Below are positions 1-8,921 of a DNA stretch of 64,000 nucleotides, in pieces. How positions within the stretch are numbered: the stretch's first letter is position 1; each line of letters begins with the position of its first letter. The stretch comes from Rhodoferax antarcticus ANT.BR (GTDB lineage: Bacteria > Pseudomonadota > Gammaproteobacteria > Burkholderiales > Burkholderiaceae_C), in assembly GCF_001938565.1 (NCBI RefSeq), contig NZ_MSYM01000008.1:275762-339761 (forward strand), in the 5' to 3' direction. The translations under genes were made by a program, and so were the position numbers. The notes beneath the pieces were generated by a model. That model searched no databases and was not told the DNA's origin. It saw only the letters and a program-made list of their open reading frames with translations.

Positions 1-1
1 C

Positions 2-1228
2 CACAGCAGTGGCGACTATGTGAAGCCAGCCGGCATGGCTGGCAATGTGCCCACTGTCAGAACCGAATCGCCGATGGGTTCAGGCAAGTTTTATGGCCCG
101 ATTGATCTGGCCAAAGCCAGTCAGCAGGTGGGCAAAACGAGCACCGAAAACTGCGGCACCTGTCACTACTACGGCGGTGGCGGTGACGGTGTCAAACACG
201 GTGACCTGGACTCGTCGTTGAACAACGCCGACAAAGATCTTGACGTGCACATGGCCTCCAAAGCCAAGGGTGGCCAAGGCTTCACCTGCAGCACCTGCCA
301 CCAGTCAGACGGCCACGTCATCTCTGGCAGCCGCATCCAGATGACGGCCGCAGATCCGCATGGCCCCAATGTGCGTGGCGACAAGGACGCCCGCGCCACC
401 TCCACCTGCCAGTCTTGCCACGGTGACAAGCCGCACACGCAGCACCCGATGAATATGCAAGTGCTCAACAGCCATAGCGACAAGCTGGCCTGCCAGGCTT
501 GCCATGTGCCTGAATTTGCGCGGGGTGGCGTGCCCACCAAGATGACGTGGGACTGGTCCAAAGCCGGCCTGAAAGATGCCAACGGCAAGCCCTATGTCAC
601 CAAGGACGAGCATGGCCATGCCATTTACGACAGCCGCAAGGGCACGTTTGGGCTGGGCCAAGACGTGGTGCCAGACTATGTGTGGTTCAACGGCAAGGTC
701 ACCTACACGCTGCAGACCGACACCATCGACCCCAGCGGTGTGGTGAAGATCAACACGTTTGGCGGCAGCCCCAATGAGCCCGGTGCGCGCATCTGGCCAG
801 TCAAGCGCTTTCAGGGCAAGCAGCCTTATGACACCGAGTACAACAAGCTGCTGGTGCCGCACACAGCCACGCCAGACGACTCCGCCTATTGGTACAACTT
901 TGACTGGCCAAAGGCGCTGAAGGCCGGTGCCGAGGCCACTGGCGCCAGCTACAGCGGTAAATACGGGTTTGTCGACACCGAAATGCTCTGGCCCATTACC
1001 CACATGGTGGCGCCCAAGGAGCAGGCTGTGCCCTGCATTGAATGCCACACCAAGGATGGCCGCATGGGCACGCTGACCGGCATTTATCTGCCAGGGCGCG
1101 ACAGCAACAAGTGGATCGACTGGATAGGCTGGCTGGCGGTGCTGGGCACCATTGGGGGCACCATGGTGCACGCCGGTTTGCGCATCTTTACCAAACCCAA
1201 AGGGACGCAGGAGAAACACCATGACTAA
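2..1228 (+). CDS. Octaheme c-type cytochrome, tetrathionate reductase (Otr) family, 5' truncated by window edge
   Basis: The reading frame is open from base 2, so the N-terminus and the first hemes lie outside the window. The visible part has five CXXCH heme motifs (CGTCH, CSTCH, CQSCH, CQACH, CIECH) and a C-terminal membrane helix around WIDWIGWLAVLGTIGGTM. Otr-family proteins are periplasmic octaheme cytochromes that reduce tetrathionate, nitrite or hydroxylamine in vitro; the physiological substrate here is unknown. The stop overlaps the start of a cytochrome b gene by 8 bases. The inferred pair is a membrane quinol-linked cytochrome b passing electrons to the anchored multiheme subunit. 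The family is clear from heme spacing and partner gene; the substrate is not. Confidence 0.8.
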   Translation, partial: HSSGDYVKPAGMAGNVPTVRTESPMGSGKFYGPIDLAKASQQVGKTSTENCGTCHYYGGGGDGVKHGDLDSSLNNADKDLDVHMASKAKGGQGFTCSTCHQSDGHVISGSRIQMTAADPHGPNVRGDKDARATSTCQSCHGDKPHTQHPMNMQVLNSHSDKLACQACHVPEFARGGVPTKMTWDWSKAGLKDANGKPYVTKDEHGHAIYDSRKGTFGLGQDVVPDYVWFNGKVTYTLQTDTIDPSGVVKINTFGGSPNEPGARIWPVKRFQGKQPYDTEYNKLLVPHTATPDDSAYWYNFDWPKALKAGAEATGASYSGKYGFVDTEMLWPITHMVAPKEQAVPCIECHTKDGRMGTLTGIYLPGRDSNKWIDWIGWLAVLGTIGGTMVHAGLRIFTKPKGTQEKHHD

Positions 1229-1877
1229 CACCACCGCGGCTGCCACGGGCATGGCTGATGCGCCACCCACACGCATTTATCTGTTCAAGCGGTTTGAGCG
1301 CTTCTGGCACTGGTCCCAGGCGCTGATGATCATCATCATGTTCATCACCGGGTTTGAGATTCATGGCACCTACGCCTGGCTGGGCTTTGCCCAAGCGGTG
1401 AACGTGCACACCTTGGCGGCCTGGGCGCTGCTGGCGCTGTGGGCGTTCACCATCTTCTGGCAGTTCACCACCGGTGAGTGGCGCCAATACCTGCCGACCC
1501 TGAAAAAAGCCGACAAGATGGTGGTGTATTACCTGTGGGGCATCTTTCACAACGCACCGAACCCCTTCAAGAAAACCCAGGTCAGCAAGCACAACCCGCT
1601 GCAGCGCCTGGCTTATCTGGCGCTGCTGGCGGCGGTGTCGCCACTGATCTGGGGTTCTGGCCTGCTATACCTGTTTCGGGCGTATTGGCCCAGCGCGGGG
1701 GTGGACACCTGGTTGTCGCTGCAATGGGTAGCCTATGCCCATACGGCGGGCGCCTTCATGATGCTGGTGTTTTTCTTTGTGCACGTGTACCTGACCACCA
1801 CCGGGCACACACCCACCGCGCACATCAAGACCATGATCACCGGCTGGGAAGAGGTGGAGCCGGATCACCACCCCTGA
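1221..1877 (+). CDS. Cytochrome b561-type membrane subunit partner of the octaheme cytochrome
   Basis: This 218-residue integral membrane protein has about four hydrophobic segments and conserved histidines (FERFWHWSQ near the N-terminus, VNVHTLAAW, FFFVHVYL), the pattern of di-heme cytochrome b subunits of the hydrogenase/formate dehydrogenase/b561 type. Translation probably starts at ATG 1221, inside the 3' end of the octaheme gene, after GCAGGAG; a longer open frame upstream lies within the preceding gene and is unlikely. It probably oxidises quinol and feeds electrons to the multiheme protein. A strong terminator follows, so the pair looks like the end of a transcription unit. Confidence 0.8.
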   Translation: MTNTTAAATGMADAPPTRIYLFKRFERFWHWSQALMIIIMFITGFEIHGTYAWLGFAQAVNVHTLAAWALLALWAFTIFWQFTTGEWRQYLPTLKKADKMVVYYLWGIFHNAPNPFKKTQVSKHNPLQRLAYLALLAAVSPLIWGSGLLYLFRAYWPSAGVDTWLSLQWVAYAHTAGAFMMLVFFFVHVYLTTTGHTPTAHIKTMITGWEEVEPDHHP

Positions 1878-1908
1878 CACCGGCGCAACCTAGCTAACAA
1901 TCCTTGTG

Positions 1909-1944
1909 ACAACGCCCGGCCCTGCAGCCGGGCGTTGTGTTTTG
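1909..1944 (+). terminator. Intrinsic terminator after the cytochrome b gene
   Basis: A perfect 12-bp inverted repeat (ACAACGCCCGGC at 1909-1920, GCCGGGCGTTGT at 1927-1938) with a 6-base loop is followed by GTTTTG. The stem is very strong and the T run short. Confidence 0.75.
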
Positions 1945-2007
1945 GGGGCCGCGCCGCGCTATATAGTCACCGCACCCTCTTTCACCATCCAACGCGCCCT
2001 AGCTGTT

Positions 2008-2430
2008 ATGAAAAACAAAGCCCGCTCTGCCACGCAACCTTGCCCCTGCGGCAGCGGTCAAACCTATGCCGATTGCTGCGGCCGCTGGCACGCGGGCTTG
2101 AGTGAAGGCCTGCACGCCCCCACGCCTGAGGCGCTGATGCGCTCACGCTACAGCGCCTACGGTCTGGGTCTGCTGGACTACTTGCTGGCCACTTGGCACC
2201 CGTGCACCGCGCCGGGCGATCTGGAGTTGCCGCCGGTGAAATGGCTGGAGCTTGATATTCGCTTTGCCGAGGCCACCGGTGATGCCGGTGTGGTGGAGTT
2301 CATCGCACGGCTGCGTGACAACGGGCGCGGCGCGCGGCTGCATGAAATCAGCCGCTTTGTGCGCGAAGACGGGCGCTGGCTGTACATTGACGGCACCCAT
2401 CCGGGCATGGACGAAGCGCCTGCTGCCTGA
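2008..2430 (+). CDS. YchJ family protein with SEC-C motif
   Basis: This 140-residue protein starts with a SEC-C type zinc motif (CPCGSGQTYADCC) followed by the conserved MRSRYSAY segment of the YchJ/UPF0225 family. The C-terminal part has an NTF2-like fold in relatives. ATG 2008 is preferred because the open frame upstream (back to 1906) runs through the terminator of the previous gene and has no similarity to the family. The molecular role is not established; SEC-C motifs bind zinc and are known from SecA. It appears monocistronic. Confidence 0.85.
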   Translation: MKNKARSATQPCPCGSGQTYADCCGRWHAGLSEGLHAPTPEALMRSRYSAYGLGLLDYLLATWHPCTAPGDLELPPVKWLELDIRFAEATGDAGVVEFIARLRDNGRGARLHEISRFVREDGRWLYIDGTHPGMDEAPAA

Positions 2431-2445
2431 TCTCCTTGCCTATTG

Positions 2446-2502
2446 TTGTTATCAATAAAATAGCTATCAGCGCTTATTACATAAGGGCTAGAGACCTAAA
2501 AC
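2446..2502 (-). repeat. Copy of the Comamonadaceae-type dispersed repeat
   Basis: Read on the minus strand this stretch gives TTTTAGGTCTCTAGCCCTTA and then AATAAGCGCTGATAGCTATT, matching the copies at 16485-16540 and 12113-12177. It lies directly upstream of the radical SAM start codon and ends 2 bases or so before it. Confidence 0.7.
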
Positions 2503-4326
2503 ATGCATAAGCCTGCCAACGGTGCCCGCATCGTTCTGGCCATGCTGAACGCCCGCTATATCCACGCGTCGCTGGGTCTGCGCTACCTGCTGGCCAATTT
2601 GGATAGCCACGGCAGCGCCGGGCTGCGGGCGCAGGCAGTGCTGCGGGAATACACGATTGCGCGGCCAGCGCATGAGGTGGTGGCAGACTTGCTGGCCACG
2701 TTGGACGCGGCCAGCACCGCCTCCCCCACTTCAAGTGCGTCACCCGCGTTAGCCGGTCAAACCGCTTCAGCCGATCAAGGCGCGGCGACCGATCCAGCCG
2801 GTTCTAGCGTTCCGGCCGCGTTAGCCGGTTCTACTGAGCCAATAGCGGATCTGGCAGCGCGACCAGCACCCAAGCAAATCGTCGGCTTTGGCGTGTACAT
2901 CTGGAACGTGACGCAAACTCTTGAAGTGATTCGCCTGCTCAAAGCCGCACGGCCTAGCGTGATCGTGGTGCTGGGCGGGCCCGAAGTCAGCTATGAAATC
3001 GATCAGCAAACCATTACCAAACTAGCCGACTTCGTCGTCACCGGCTGGGGCGACGTGAGTTTTGCGCGGCTGTGCCGCGCGCTGATCAACGGCCCACAGC
3101 CCTTGATGCGAGTTATCCCCGGCGTGCAACCGGACCTGGCCGACATCTGCCTGCCGTACCTGGAATACAGCGACGCGGACCTGGCGAACCGCCTGCTGTA
3201 TGTGCAAGCCTCGCGCGGCTGCCCGTTCAAGTGCGAGTTTTGCCTGAGCGCGCTGGATAAAACCGCTTGGGCCTTTGCGCTGGACCGCGTGCTGGCCGCG
3301 CTGGACGCGCTTTACCAGCGCGGTGCGCGCAACTTCAAGTTTGTTGACCGCACCTTCAACTTGAAGATTGACACGGCGGTGCGCATCCTGCAGTTTTTTC
3401 TGGACAAGTTGCCACGGGATTCTGCGGTGCTTGATGGTGACACCAACGCTGGCGCACGCCCGGATGGGGATGCGCCTCACGATCTAAACAGCGCGGACAA
3501 CCGGCAGCTCTTTCTGCACTTTGAAGTTATCCCCGACCACTTGCCCGAGCGCCTGCGCGAGCACTTGGTGCAATTTCCGCCCGGCGTGTTGCAGCTAGAA
3601 GTGGGCGTGCAAAGTTTTAACGAGCCAGTGCAACAAACCATGTCGCGCCGCCAAGACAACGCCGCCACCGACGCCAACCTGCGCTGGCTGCTGGCGCACA
3701 CCCACGCGCACCTGCACGCCGACCTGATCTTTGGCCTGCCCGGCGAGACGCTGCAAAGCTTTGCCGACGGTTTTGATCAGTTGCTGGCTATTGGCCCACA
3801 TGAAATTCAGTTGGGCATTTTGAAGCGCCTGCGCGGCGCGCCCATCGACCGCCACACCGTCACCCACGGCATGGTGTATCAAACCAAGCCGCCCTACCAG
3901 GTGCTGCAAACCGGTGTCATCGACGCCGACACCGTGCTGCGCTTTACCCGTTTTGCGCGCTATTGGGACGTGCTGGCCAACGCCGGGCGCTTTGCGCAGA
4001 CGCTGGCGCTGCTGCTGAGCCAAGCGCCGGGGCCGTCGCCGTTTTGGCGCTTTTGGGCTTTGTCCGAGCGATTCTGGCAGCACTTGGCCACCACCCACGG
4101 GCTCACCCCCGAGGTGCTGGTAGATGCCCTGTTTGACGACCTGAGCCAGCATCTGCCGCCCGAGTTGGTGCGTCAAACCCTGCTGGCAGACTACCTGGCC
4201 AGCGGCGCCCGCGCCAACCCCCGTGCTTTGCAGGGGCTGCTGCCCAGAACAGCACCCGCACCCGTCAAAGTCGCCCGACTGCTCGCCACTCGCCAAGAGC
4301 GGCATCGCATGCTGCTATCAGATTAG
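2503..4326 (+). CDS. B12-binding-domain radical SAM protein (DUF4080 type)
   Basis: The 607-residue protein has an N-terminal B12-binding-like Rossmann region (starting RIVLAMLNARYIHASLGLRY), a proline/alanine/serine-rich insert at about residues 70-125, and a radical SAM core whose iron-sulfur cluster motif is CPFKCEFC in ASRGCPFKCEFCLSALDKT. The HAHLHADLIFGLPGE segment is typical of radical SAM barrels. The C-terminal domain resembles DUF4080. The substrate is unknown. The low-complexity insert is unusual in the family and probably a local expansion. The stop codon falls in a sequence resembling the local dispersed repeat (see 4318-4375). Confidence 0.85.
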   Translation: MHKPANGARIVLAMLNARYIHASLGLRYLLANLDSHGSAGLRAQAVLREYTIARPAHEVVADLLATLDAASTASPTSSASPALAGQTASADQGAATDPAGSSVPAALAGSTEPIADLAARPAPKQIVGFGVYIWNVTQTLEVIRLLKAARPSVIVVLGGPEVSYEIDQQTITKLADFVVTGWGDVSFARLCRALINGPQPLMRVIPGVQPDLADICLPYLEYSDADLANRLLYVQASRGCPFKCEFCLSALDKTAWAFALDRVLAALDALYQRGARNFKFVDRTFNLKIDTAVRILQFFLDKLPRDSAVLDGDTNAGARPDGDAPHDLNSADNRQLFLHFEVIPDHLPERLREHLVQFPPGVLQLEVGVQSFNEPVQQTMSRRQDNAATDANLRWLLAHTHAHLHADLIFGLPGETLQSFADGFDQLLAIGPHEIQLGILKRLRGAPIDRHTVTHGMVYQTKPPYQVLQTGVIDADTVLRFTRFARYWDVLANAGRFAQTLALLLSQAPGPSPFWRFWALSERFWQHLATTHGLTPEVLVDALFDDLSQHLPPELVRQTLLADYLASGARANPRALQGLLPRTAPAPVKVARLLATRQERHRMLLSD

Positions 4327-4375
4327 AAGCGTTAGACGCTTGTTGTTATTGGGCTAGGGGCTGATTTGGCTTCAA
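4318..4375 (-). repeat. Diverged copy of the dispersed repeat at a gene end
   Basis: On the minus strand the stretch contains CCCTAGCCCAATAACAAC and AAGCGTC...CTGATAGCAGC, the diverged core elements of the repeat. It includes the stop codon of the radical SAM gene. The remaining intergenic DNA to 4574 shows no gene or clear signal to me. Confidence 0.4.
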
Positions 4376-4574
4376 ACTGTGGTGCAGCGATGCTGAGCAG
4401 GGCGGTTGTGGCTCAAGATAATGAACCGCAACCTAAGTCCTTGTTGGTAAACAGAATTGTCAGAATTTCAATTTCGTTATCTTGACCAAAAGACAATGAA
4501 CCACTGTGTGGACCTTCAGCCTAGCCGAGCCACAAGCCGATTCTGGGCCTGCCATTGGTCACATTGCGTGCCAC

Positions 4575-5897
4575 TCATGTTATGCGCCTGACCAGCACCG
4601 GCGACAGCACCGGCGGTGCATCGCCAATGTGAATCAGGGTCAGCAAGGCCTCGCGCGCGCGCTCGGCAGAGGCGCGGTCGGCGGCATGGACGACGCACAG
4701 CGGCTCGCCCGCTTGCACGGGTTGGCCGGTCTGGGCAAAGTGGCTAAAGCCGACGCGCGGGTCGATGGGGTCGCTGGCCTGGCGCCTGCCGCCGCCGAGT
4801 TCCACCACAAGCAGCCCAATGCCGCGCGTGGCCATGCCGCTAACGCAGCCGCTGCGCGGTGCCTCTATGGTTAACTGCACCGGTGCGCTAGCTAGGTAAT
4901 GCGCGGGTCTGTCGGCAAAGTCGGCCGGGCCGCCTAGTGCAGAGACCATGCGTGAAAACTGCTCTAGCCCTTGTCCACTCTGCAAAGCATGTTCTATCTT
5001 TGGTAGCGCCTCAATGTCGTCTGCGGCCAGGCCGCCCATCACCAGCAGTTCGGCGCTTAAGCGTCGGGTCACTTCCAGCTGGCGTGGCTCCGTGGTGGCG
5101 CCCTTGAGAAAAGCCACCGCCTCCAGCACCTCCAGCGCGTTGCCCGCGCTATGGCCCAGCACCTGGTTCATGTCGGTGATCCAGGCGCGGGTGGGCAGGC
5201 CCGCGCCAATGGCTACCTGCACCAGCGATTCGGCGAGTGTGGTGGCCATGTCCAGCGAGTCGGCAAAGGCACCGTTGCCTACTTTCACGTCCATCACCAG
5301 GCCTTGCAGGCCGGCAGCGAGTTTTTTGGACAGGATGCTGGCGGTGATCAGCGGCACCGATTCCACCGTGGCCGTCACGTCGCGGATGGCGTAGAGCCGC
5401 CCATCCGCCGGGGCCAGATCGGCGGTCTGACCAATGATGGCGCAGCCTGCGGCTTGCAAGGCACGGTGCAGCGTGGCCACATCGGGCGTGGCGTTGTAGC
5501 CGGGAATGCTGCCCAGTTTGTCAAGCGTGCCGCCGGTGTGGCCCAGGCCGCGGCCGGAGATCATCGGCACCACGCCGCCGCAGGCCGCCACCAGCGGGGC
5601 CAGCATCAGGCTCACTTTGTCGCCTACGCCGCCGCTGGAGTGCTTGTCCAGAATCGGGCCACGCAAATTCGCTTTTGACCAGTCCATGACCCGGCCTGAG
5701 TGGGTCATGGACTGCGTGAGCGCAACCGTCTCGTCGCGGCTCATGTCGTTCAGGAACATGGCCATGGCGAGCGCCGCAGCCTGGCTTTCACTCCACGAGC
5801 CATCGACCAGACCTGTGACGAAGCTGTCAATGTGCGAACGCTTGAGAGCGTGGCCGTCGCGTTTGATGCGGATGATTTCCTGGGCGAGCATGGGCAT
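4575..5897 (-). CDS. deoA: Thymidine phosphorylase
   Basis: This 440-residue protein is full length for the family. It phosphorolyses thymidine or deoxyuridine to the base and deoxyribose-1-phosphate. The phosphate-binding signature (KHSSGGVGDKVSLMLAP), the glycine-rich SGRGLGHTGGTLDKL and the C-terminal alpha/beta domain are present. The start ATG 5897 lies 5 bases from the end of the upstream PEBP gene, so the two are probably co-transcribed. It belongs to a minus-strand salvage cluster with cdd, a purine nucleoside phosphorylase and deoC; its product can be handled by DeoC once converted to the 5-phosphate. No deoB is visible. Confidence 0.95.
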   Translation of the reverse strand: MPMLAQEIIRIKRDGHALKRSHIDSFVTGLVDGSWSESQAAALAMAMFLNDMSRDETVALTQSMTHSGRVMDWSKANLRGPILDKHSSGGVGDKVSLMLAPLVAACGGVVPMISGRGLGHTGGTLDKLGSIPGYNATPDVATLHRALQAAGCAIIGQTADLAPADGRLYAIRDVTATVESVPLITASILSKKLAAGLQGLVMDVKVGNGAFADSLDMATTLAESLVQVAIGAGLPTRAWITDMNQVLGHSAGNALEVLEAVAFLKGATTEPRQLEVTRRLSAELLVMGGLAADDIEALPKIEHALQSGQGLEQFSRMVSALGGPADFADRPAHYLASAPVQLTIEAPRSGCVSGMATRGIGLLVVELGGGRRQASDPIDPRVGFSHFAQTGQPVQAGEPLCVVHAADRASAERAREALLTLIHIGDAPPVLSPVLVRRIT

Positions 5898-5902
5898 GTC
5901 TT

Positions 5903-6520
5903 TCAGCGGCCGTATGTGGCGGTGAAGCTGGTCTTGTCGATCAAGTTGTCACCCAACCCTTTGTTGAGCACAAAAGAATACAGCGAGGGTGTGCCGGTTT
6001 TGGGGATGCCGCCAGCTTTTGCCAGGTCGTCCACCGCCAGCGCGTAAAGCATGAAGATGTAGCGATGCGGCTTGTCGGCCTCAGGCGGGCACGGGCCGCC
6101 ATAGTTGCCGTTGCCACCGGTAGCGCCGGTGTCCAGATAGTCGTTAGCGCCGCCGTAAGCCGGGGCGGGTAGCTTTGCGGCTGTGTTGCCCGCGCCTTGC
6201 GCCAGCGAGGTGGCGGTGGGCGCGATGCCGTACACCGTCCAGTGCCAGAAGCCCGCGCCGGTGGGTGCGTCCGGGTCAAACACCTGCAGCGCCAGCGATT
6301 TGGTGCCCGGCGGCACGTTTTGCCAAACGAGTGCGGGCGACACATTGCCGCCCTTGCAACCAAAGCCGTTCAGAACAAACTTGTCGGCAAAGGTGCCCAT
6401 GGCCAGGTCCGGGCTGGACAGCATAAACGGCCCCTTTTGCGCATGGGCGGCCCCGCCAGGGAGGCTCAAGCTGAGTGCGGTGGCACAAAAGACGGTGGAA
6501 AACAGGCGGTTCGGCGGCAA
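5903..6520 (-). CDS. Secreted YbhB/YbcL-type PEBP (Raf kinase inhibitor-like) protein
   Basis: The 205-residue protein has a signal peptide ending near GGAAHAQ and a phosphatidylethanolamine-binding-like fold: the FGCKGGNVSPALVW, VFDPDAPTGAGFWHW and GGPCPPEADKPHRYIFMLYAL segments form the anion pocket of bacterial PEBPs. The export signal implies a periplasmic location. The biochemical role of bacterial PEBPs is not settled. It sits inside the nucleoside salvage cluster between deoC and deoA, an odd position for an exported protein; I infer co-transcription from the short gaps only. Confidence 0.88.
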   Translation of the reverse strand: MPPNRLFSTVFCATALSLSLPGGAAHAQKGPFMLSSPDLAMGTFADKFVLNGFGCKGGNVSPALVWQNVPPGTKSLALQVFDPDAPTGAGFWHWTVYGIAPTATSLAQGAGNTAAKLPAPAYGGANDYLDTGATGGNGNYGGPCPPEADKPHRYIFMLYALAVDDLAKAGGIPKTGTPSLYSFVLNKGLGDNLIDKTSFTATYGR

Positions 6521-6553
6521 GTTTATGGCGGGTCTCCTGGTGGTTGAAGTTAT

Positions 6554-7339
6554 TCAGTAGTTGCTGGCGGGCGCCACGACTGGCGCGCCGGACGGGTCCA
6601 GCACCGCTTTAATATCGTTCAGAAGGCTGCTGGCGCCAATGCGAAAACGCTTTGGGTTCAGCGCTTGCACACCCAAAATTTGCTGAACGAGTGCGACATA
6701 AACCATCGCTTCCTGCACCGTTCGGATGCCGCCTGAGGCCTTGAACCCCACCGTTTTTTCGGCCACTGGGCCTGCGGCAATCGCTGCCAGCATGACCTGC
6801 GCCGCCTCCAGCGTGGCGCTGACCGGGGTTTTGCCAGTGCTGGTTTTCAGAAAGTCAGCCCCGGCTTGCAGGGCCAGCTGGCTGGCGCGGTGGATCATCG
6901 TGGGGGTTTTCAGTTCGCCGGTTTCCAGAATCACTTTCAGCAGCAAGCCGGGGCAGGCGTTGCGCACCGCCGTCAGCAGTTGGGTGACGGCCTTGTCGTC
7001 ACCGGCTAAAAGCGCCTTGTACGGCAGCACCACATCCACCTCTTGCGCACCGGCTTGCACGATTTGCAGGGTGTCTTGCACCGCAGAGTCCACATCGGTG
7101 TTGCCATGCGGAAAGTTGGCCACCGCTGCCACGGCAACCGAGGCCGGCAACTGCGCGCGGGCATAGGCGGCCAAGTGGGGCCAGACGCAGACAGCTGCCA
7201 CCGGGCCGAATGGGCCTTGGGCGCGCTGGCAGAGTTGGGCAACATCGGCTTCGGTATCAGCGTTGTTGAGGCTGGTGAGGTCCAGGCAGGCCAGGGCGAT
7301 GCGGGCGCTGATCTGGAGGTCATCCAGGTTTGGGTTCAT
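6554..7339 (-). CDS. deoC: Deoxyribose-phosphate aldolase
   Basis: This protein of about 261 residues cleaves 2-deoxyribose-5-phosphate to acetaldehyde and glyceraldehyde-3-phosphate. The Schiff-base lysine lies in ADFLKTSTGKTP and the second conserved lysine in VGFKASGGIRT. I chose ATG 7339 (MNPNLDDLQ) because an AAGG lies about ten bases upstream; ATG codons at 7360 and 7375 in the same frame have no better ribosome site. It is part of the salvage cluster with deoA, and lies 34 bases upstream of the PEBP gene. Confidence 0.92.
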   Translation of the reverse strand: MNPNLDDLQISARIALACLDLTSLNNADTEADVAQLCQRAQGPFGPVAAVCVWPHLAAYARAQLPASVAVAAVANFPHGNTDVDSAVQDTLQIVQAGAQEVDVVLPYKALLAGDDKAVTQLLTAVRNACPGLLLKVILETGELKTPTMIHRASQLALQAGADFLKTSTGKTPVSATLEAAQVMLAAIAAGPVAEKTVGFKASGGIRTVQEAMVYVALVQQILGVQALNPKRFRIGASSLLNDIKAVLDPSGAPVVAPASNY

Positions 7340-7412
7340 CTGCTGTGCCTTATTGGTCATGTTGCAAATAATCATACGTTGTGGTGCTAACCCGCGCAGC
7401 GGCAGTCTTTGA

Positions 7413-7451
7413 CGGCCTCCTCATACTGGGGTACCAGAAATCGTCTGCCGC
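7413..7451 (-). repeat. 39-bp repeat, inverted relative to 27651-27689
   Basis: This block matches the reverse complement of 27651-27689 at 37 of 39 positions. Both copies lie just beyond gene ends. Read in one frame it encodes DDFWYPSMRRP, so it may be the tail of a lost transposase gene; I cannot name a family. The rest of 7340-7631 shows nothing I can support. Confidence 0.6.
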
Positions 7452-7631
7452 CAAAATCAGCCACTGCGCTTACCGTGACTGGGTCTGCGAAGGCCAAAAA
7501 ATGTAAAAGCATCGCAGGCCAATCGACAAATTAGGCCCACTGACTGCTGACTCCTTGTTTACCTCAAAAGCCGCTCGCCCGCCCACGAACCTGGCGAACT
7601 GACGTGCTAGAACTTAAAGGCTATCGAACCC

Positions 7632-8426
7632 TCAAGGCAAGGCAGCAATGATGTCGGCCAGCAAGCAACTGGCCTGCGCGCTGCCCTGCTGCGCTTGGCT
7701 CAAGGTGTGTGCATGGCTTAGCTGCTCGTTGGAGAGGCCCGCGCCCAAGTTGGTGATGAAAGACAGCGCCAACACACGCAGCCCCAAGTGCCGCGCCAGA
7801 ATGGTTTCAGGCACGGTGCTCATGCCCACCGCGTCGGCCCCCAGCAGTTGCGCCATGCGAATCTCTGCCGGGGTTTCAAACTGCGGCCCCAGAAACCAGG
7901 CGTAGACGCCTTCAAAAAGCGTAGTGCCTTGTGCAAGCGCTATAAGGGCTGCAAGCCGATTTAGCTCTTGATCGTAAGCGTTGACCATGCTCACGAATCG
8001 GTCGTTGCCAGGTAACGCCTCCAACGGCGAGCGCTGCGCCAGGTTCAGGTGGTCGGTGATCAGCATCAGGCTTTGTGGCGGCATGTCGGCGCGCAGGCTG
8101 CCTGCGGCATTGGTTTGCACCAGCGTGTGGCAGCCCAGCGCTTTGAGCACCTGCAGCGGCCAAACCATGCCGTCCACCGCACCGGTTTCATACCCGTGGC
8201 TGCGCCCGCTCATCACCGCCACCGGCTGGCTGCCAATGTGCCCCAGCCAGAGGGTGCCGCCGTGCCCATCGACACTGGGCTGCGGAAAACCATTCAGCTC
8301 GACATAGGGAATTTGGACCGGGTTGCTGATGTGCTCGGTCAAACCTGCCCAGCCGGAGCCAAGCACGACGGCAATGCGTGGCTGGAGTTTGGCGGCGCGG
8401 TCGGTAAGGAAATCAAGGGCGTTCAT
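7632..8426 (-). CDS. Purine nucleoside phosphorylase, trimeric (PunA) type
   Basis: The 264-residue protein has the trimeric PNP signatures: VVLGSGWAG for phosphate, MSGRSHGYE, TNAAGSLR and the GPQFETPAEIRMAQLLGADAVGMS purine pocket. It phosphorolyses inosine/guanosine type nucleosides to free base and (deoxy)ribose-1-phosphate. Its start overlaps the end of cdd by four bases (ATGA), indicating translational coupling. Bases about 7925-7970 use unusually AT-rich codons and resemble the dispersed repeat, although protein length is not changed there. Confidence 0.9.
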   Translation of the reverse strand: MNALDFLTDRAAKLQPRIAVVLGSGWAGLTEHISNPVQIPYVELNGFPQPSVDGHGGTLWLGHIGSQPVAVMSGRSHGYETGAVDGMVWPLQVLKALGCHTLVQTNAAGSLRADMPPQSLMLITDHLNLAQRSPLEALPGNDRFVSMVNAYDQELNRLAALIALAQGTTLFEGVYAWFLGPQFETPAEIRMAQLLGADAVGMSTVPETILARHLGLRVLALSFITNLGAGLSNEQLSHAHTLSQAQQGSAQASCLLADIIAALP

Positions 8427-8872
8427 AGGGCGTCATTTAGAGTGTTGAGATGGTCGGGGCCGAAACTCTCGGGCAGCAGTTGCGCCAAGGTATAGCTCGG
8501 GCCGATATGGAGGTCATTGGCGCACACAACGGACATACCAGGCGCGCCAAATTCACGCAGTTTCTGCCTGCAGCCCCCGCAGGGCGTGGTCCATTCGCTA
8601 TTATTTTTGCCACCCTGACCGACGACCAAAACAGCGTGTGCGCGTTTGCCGCCAGCCAGCACCATGGCGGCCAACGCGGCGGCTTCGGCGCACAGGCCCT
8701 CTGGGTAGGCGGCGTTTTCCATGTTGCATCCGGCGTGAATGCGGCCCTGATCGTCCAGTACGGCGGCGCCCACTTGGTAGCGAGAATACGGTGCATAGGC
8801 CTTGAGTTGCGCCGCGCGGGCCGCTAGCAGCAGGGCCTGCTGCTGGGTGGGGGTAGGAAGTTGGGTGCTCAT
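8423..8872 (-). CDS. cdd: Cytidine deaminase
   Basis: This 149-residue zinc enzyme deaminates cytidine and deoxycytidine to uridine and deoxyuridine. The catalytic motifs are CNMENAAYPEGLCAEAAAL (zinc cysteine and catalytic glutamate region) and TPCGGCRQKLREF (two zinc cysteines). I place the start at ATG 8872 (MSTQLPTPTQQQ); the frame upstream lacks family similarity. It is the first gene of the salvage cluster and overlaps the PNP gene by four bases. Confidence 0.92.
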   Translation of the reverse strand: MSTQLPTPTQQQALLLAARAAQLKAYAPYSRYQVGAAVLDDQGRIHAGCNMENAAYPEGLCAEAAALAAMVLAGGKRAHAVLVVGQGGKNNSEWTTPCGGCRQKLREFGAPGMSVVCANDLHIGPSYTLAQLLPESFGPDHLNTLNDAL

Positions 8873-8921
8873 GCCCTGCACTTTAGCCGGATTGAGCGCA
8901 CCCGCACCTTGGCGCGAACGG

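Noticed and set aside
305..1276. Long open frame antisense to the octaheme cytochrome
   Set aside because: It mirrors codon bias of the real gene, has no ribosome site and no recognisable domain.
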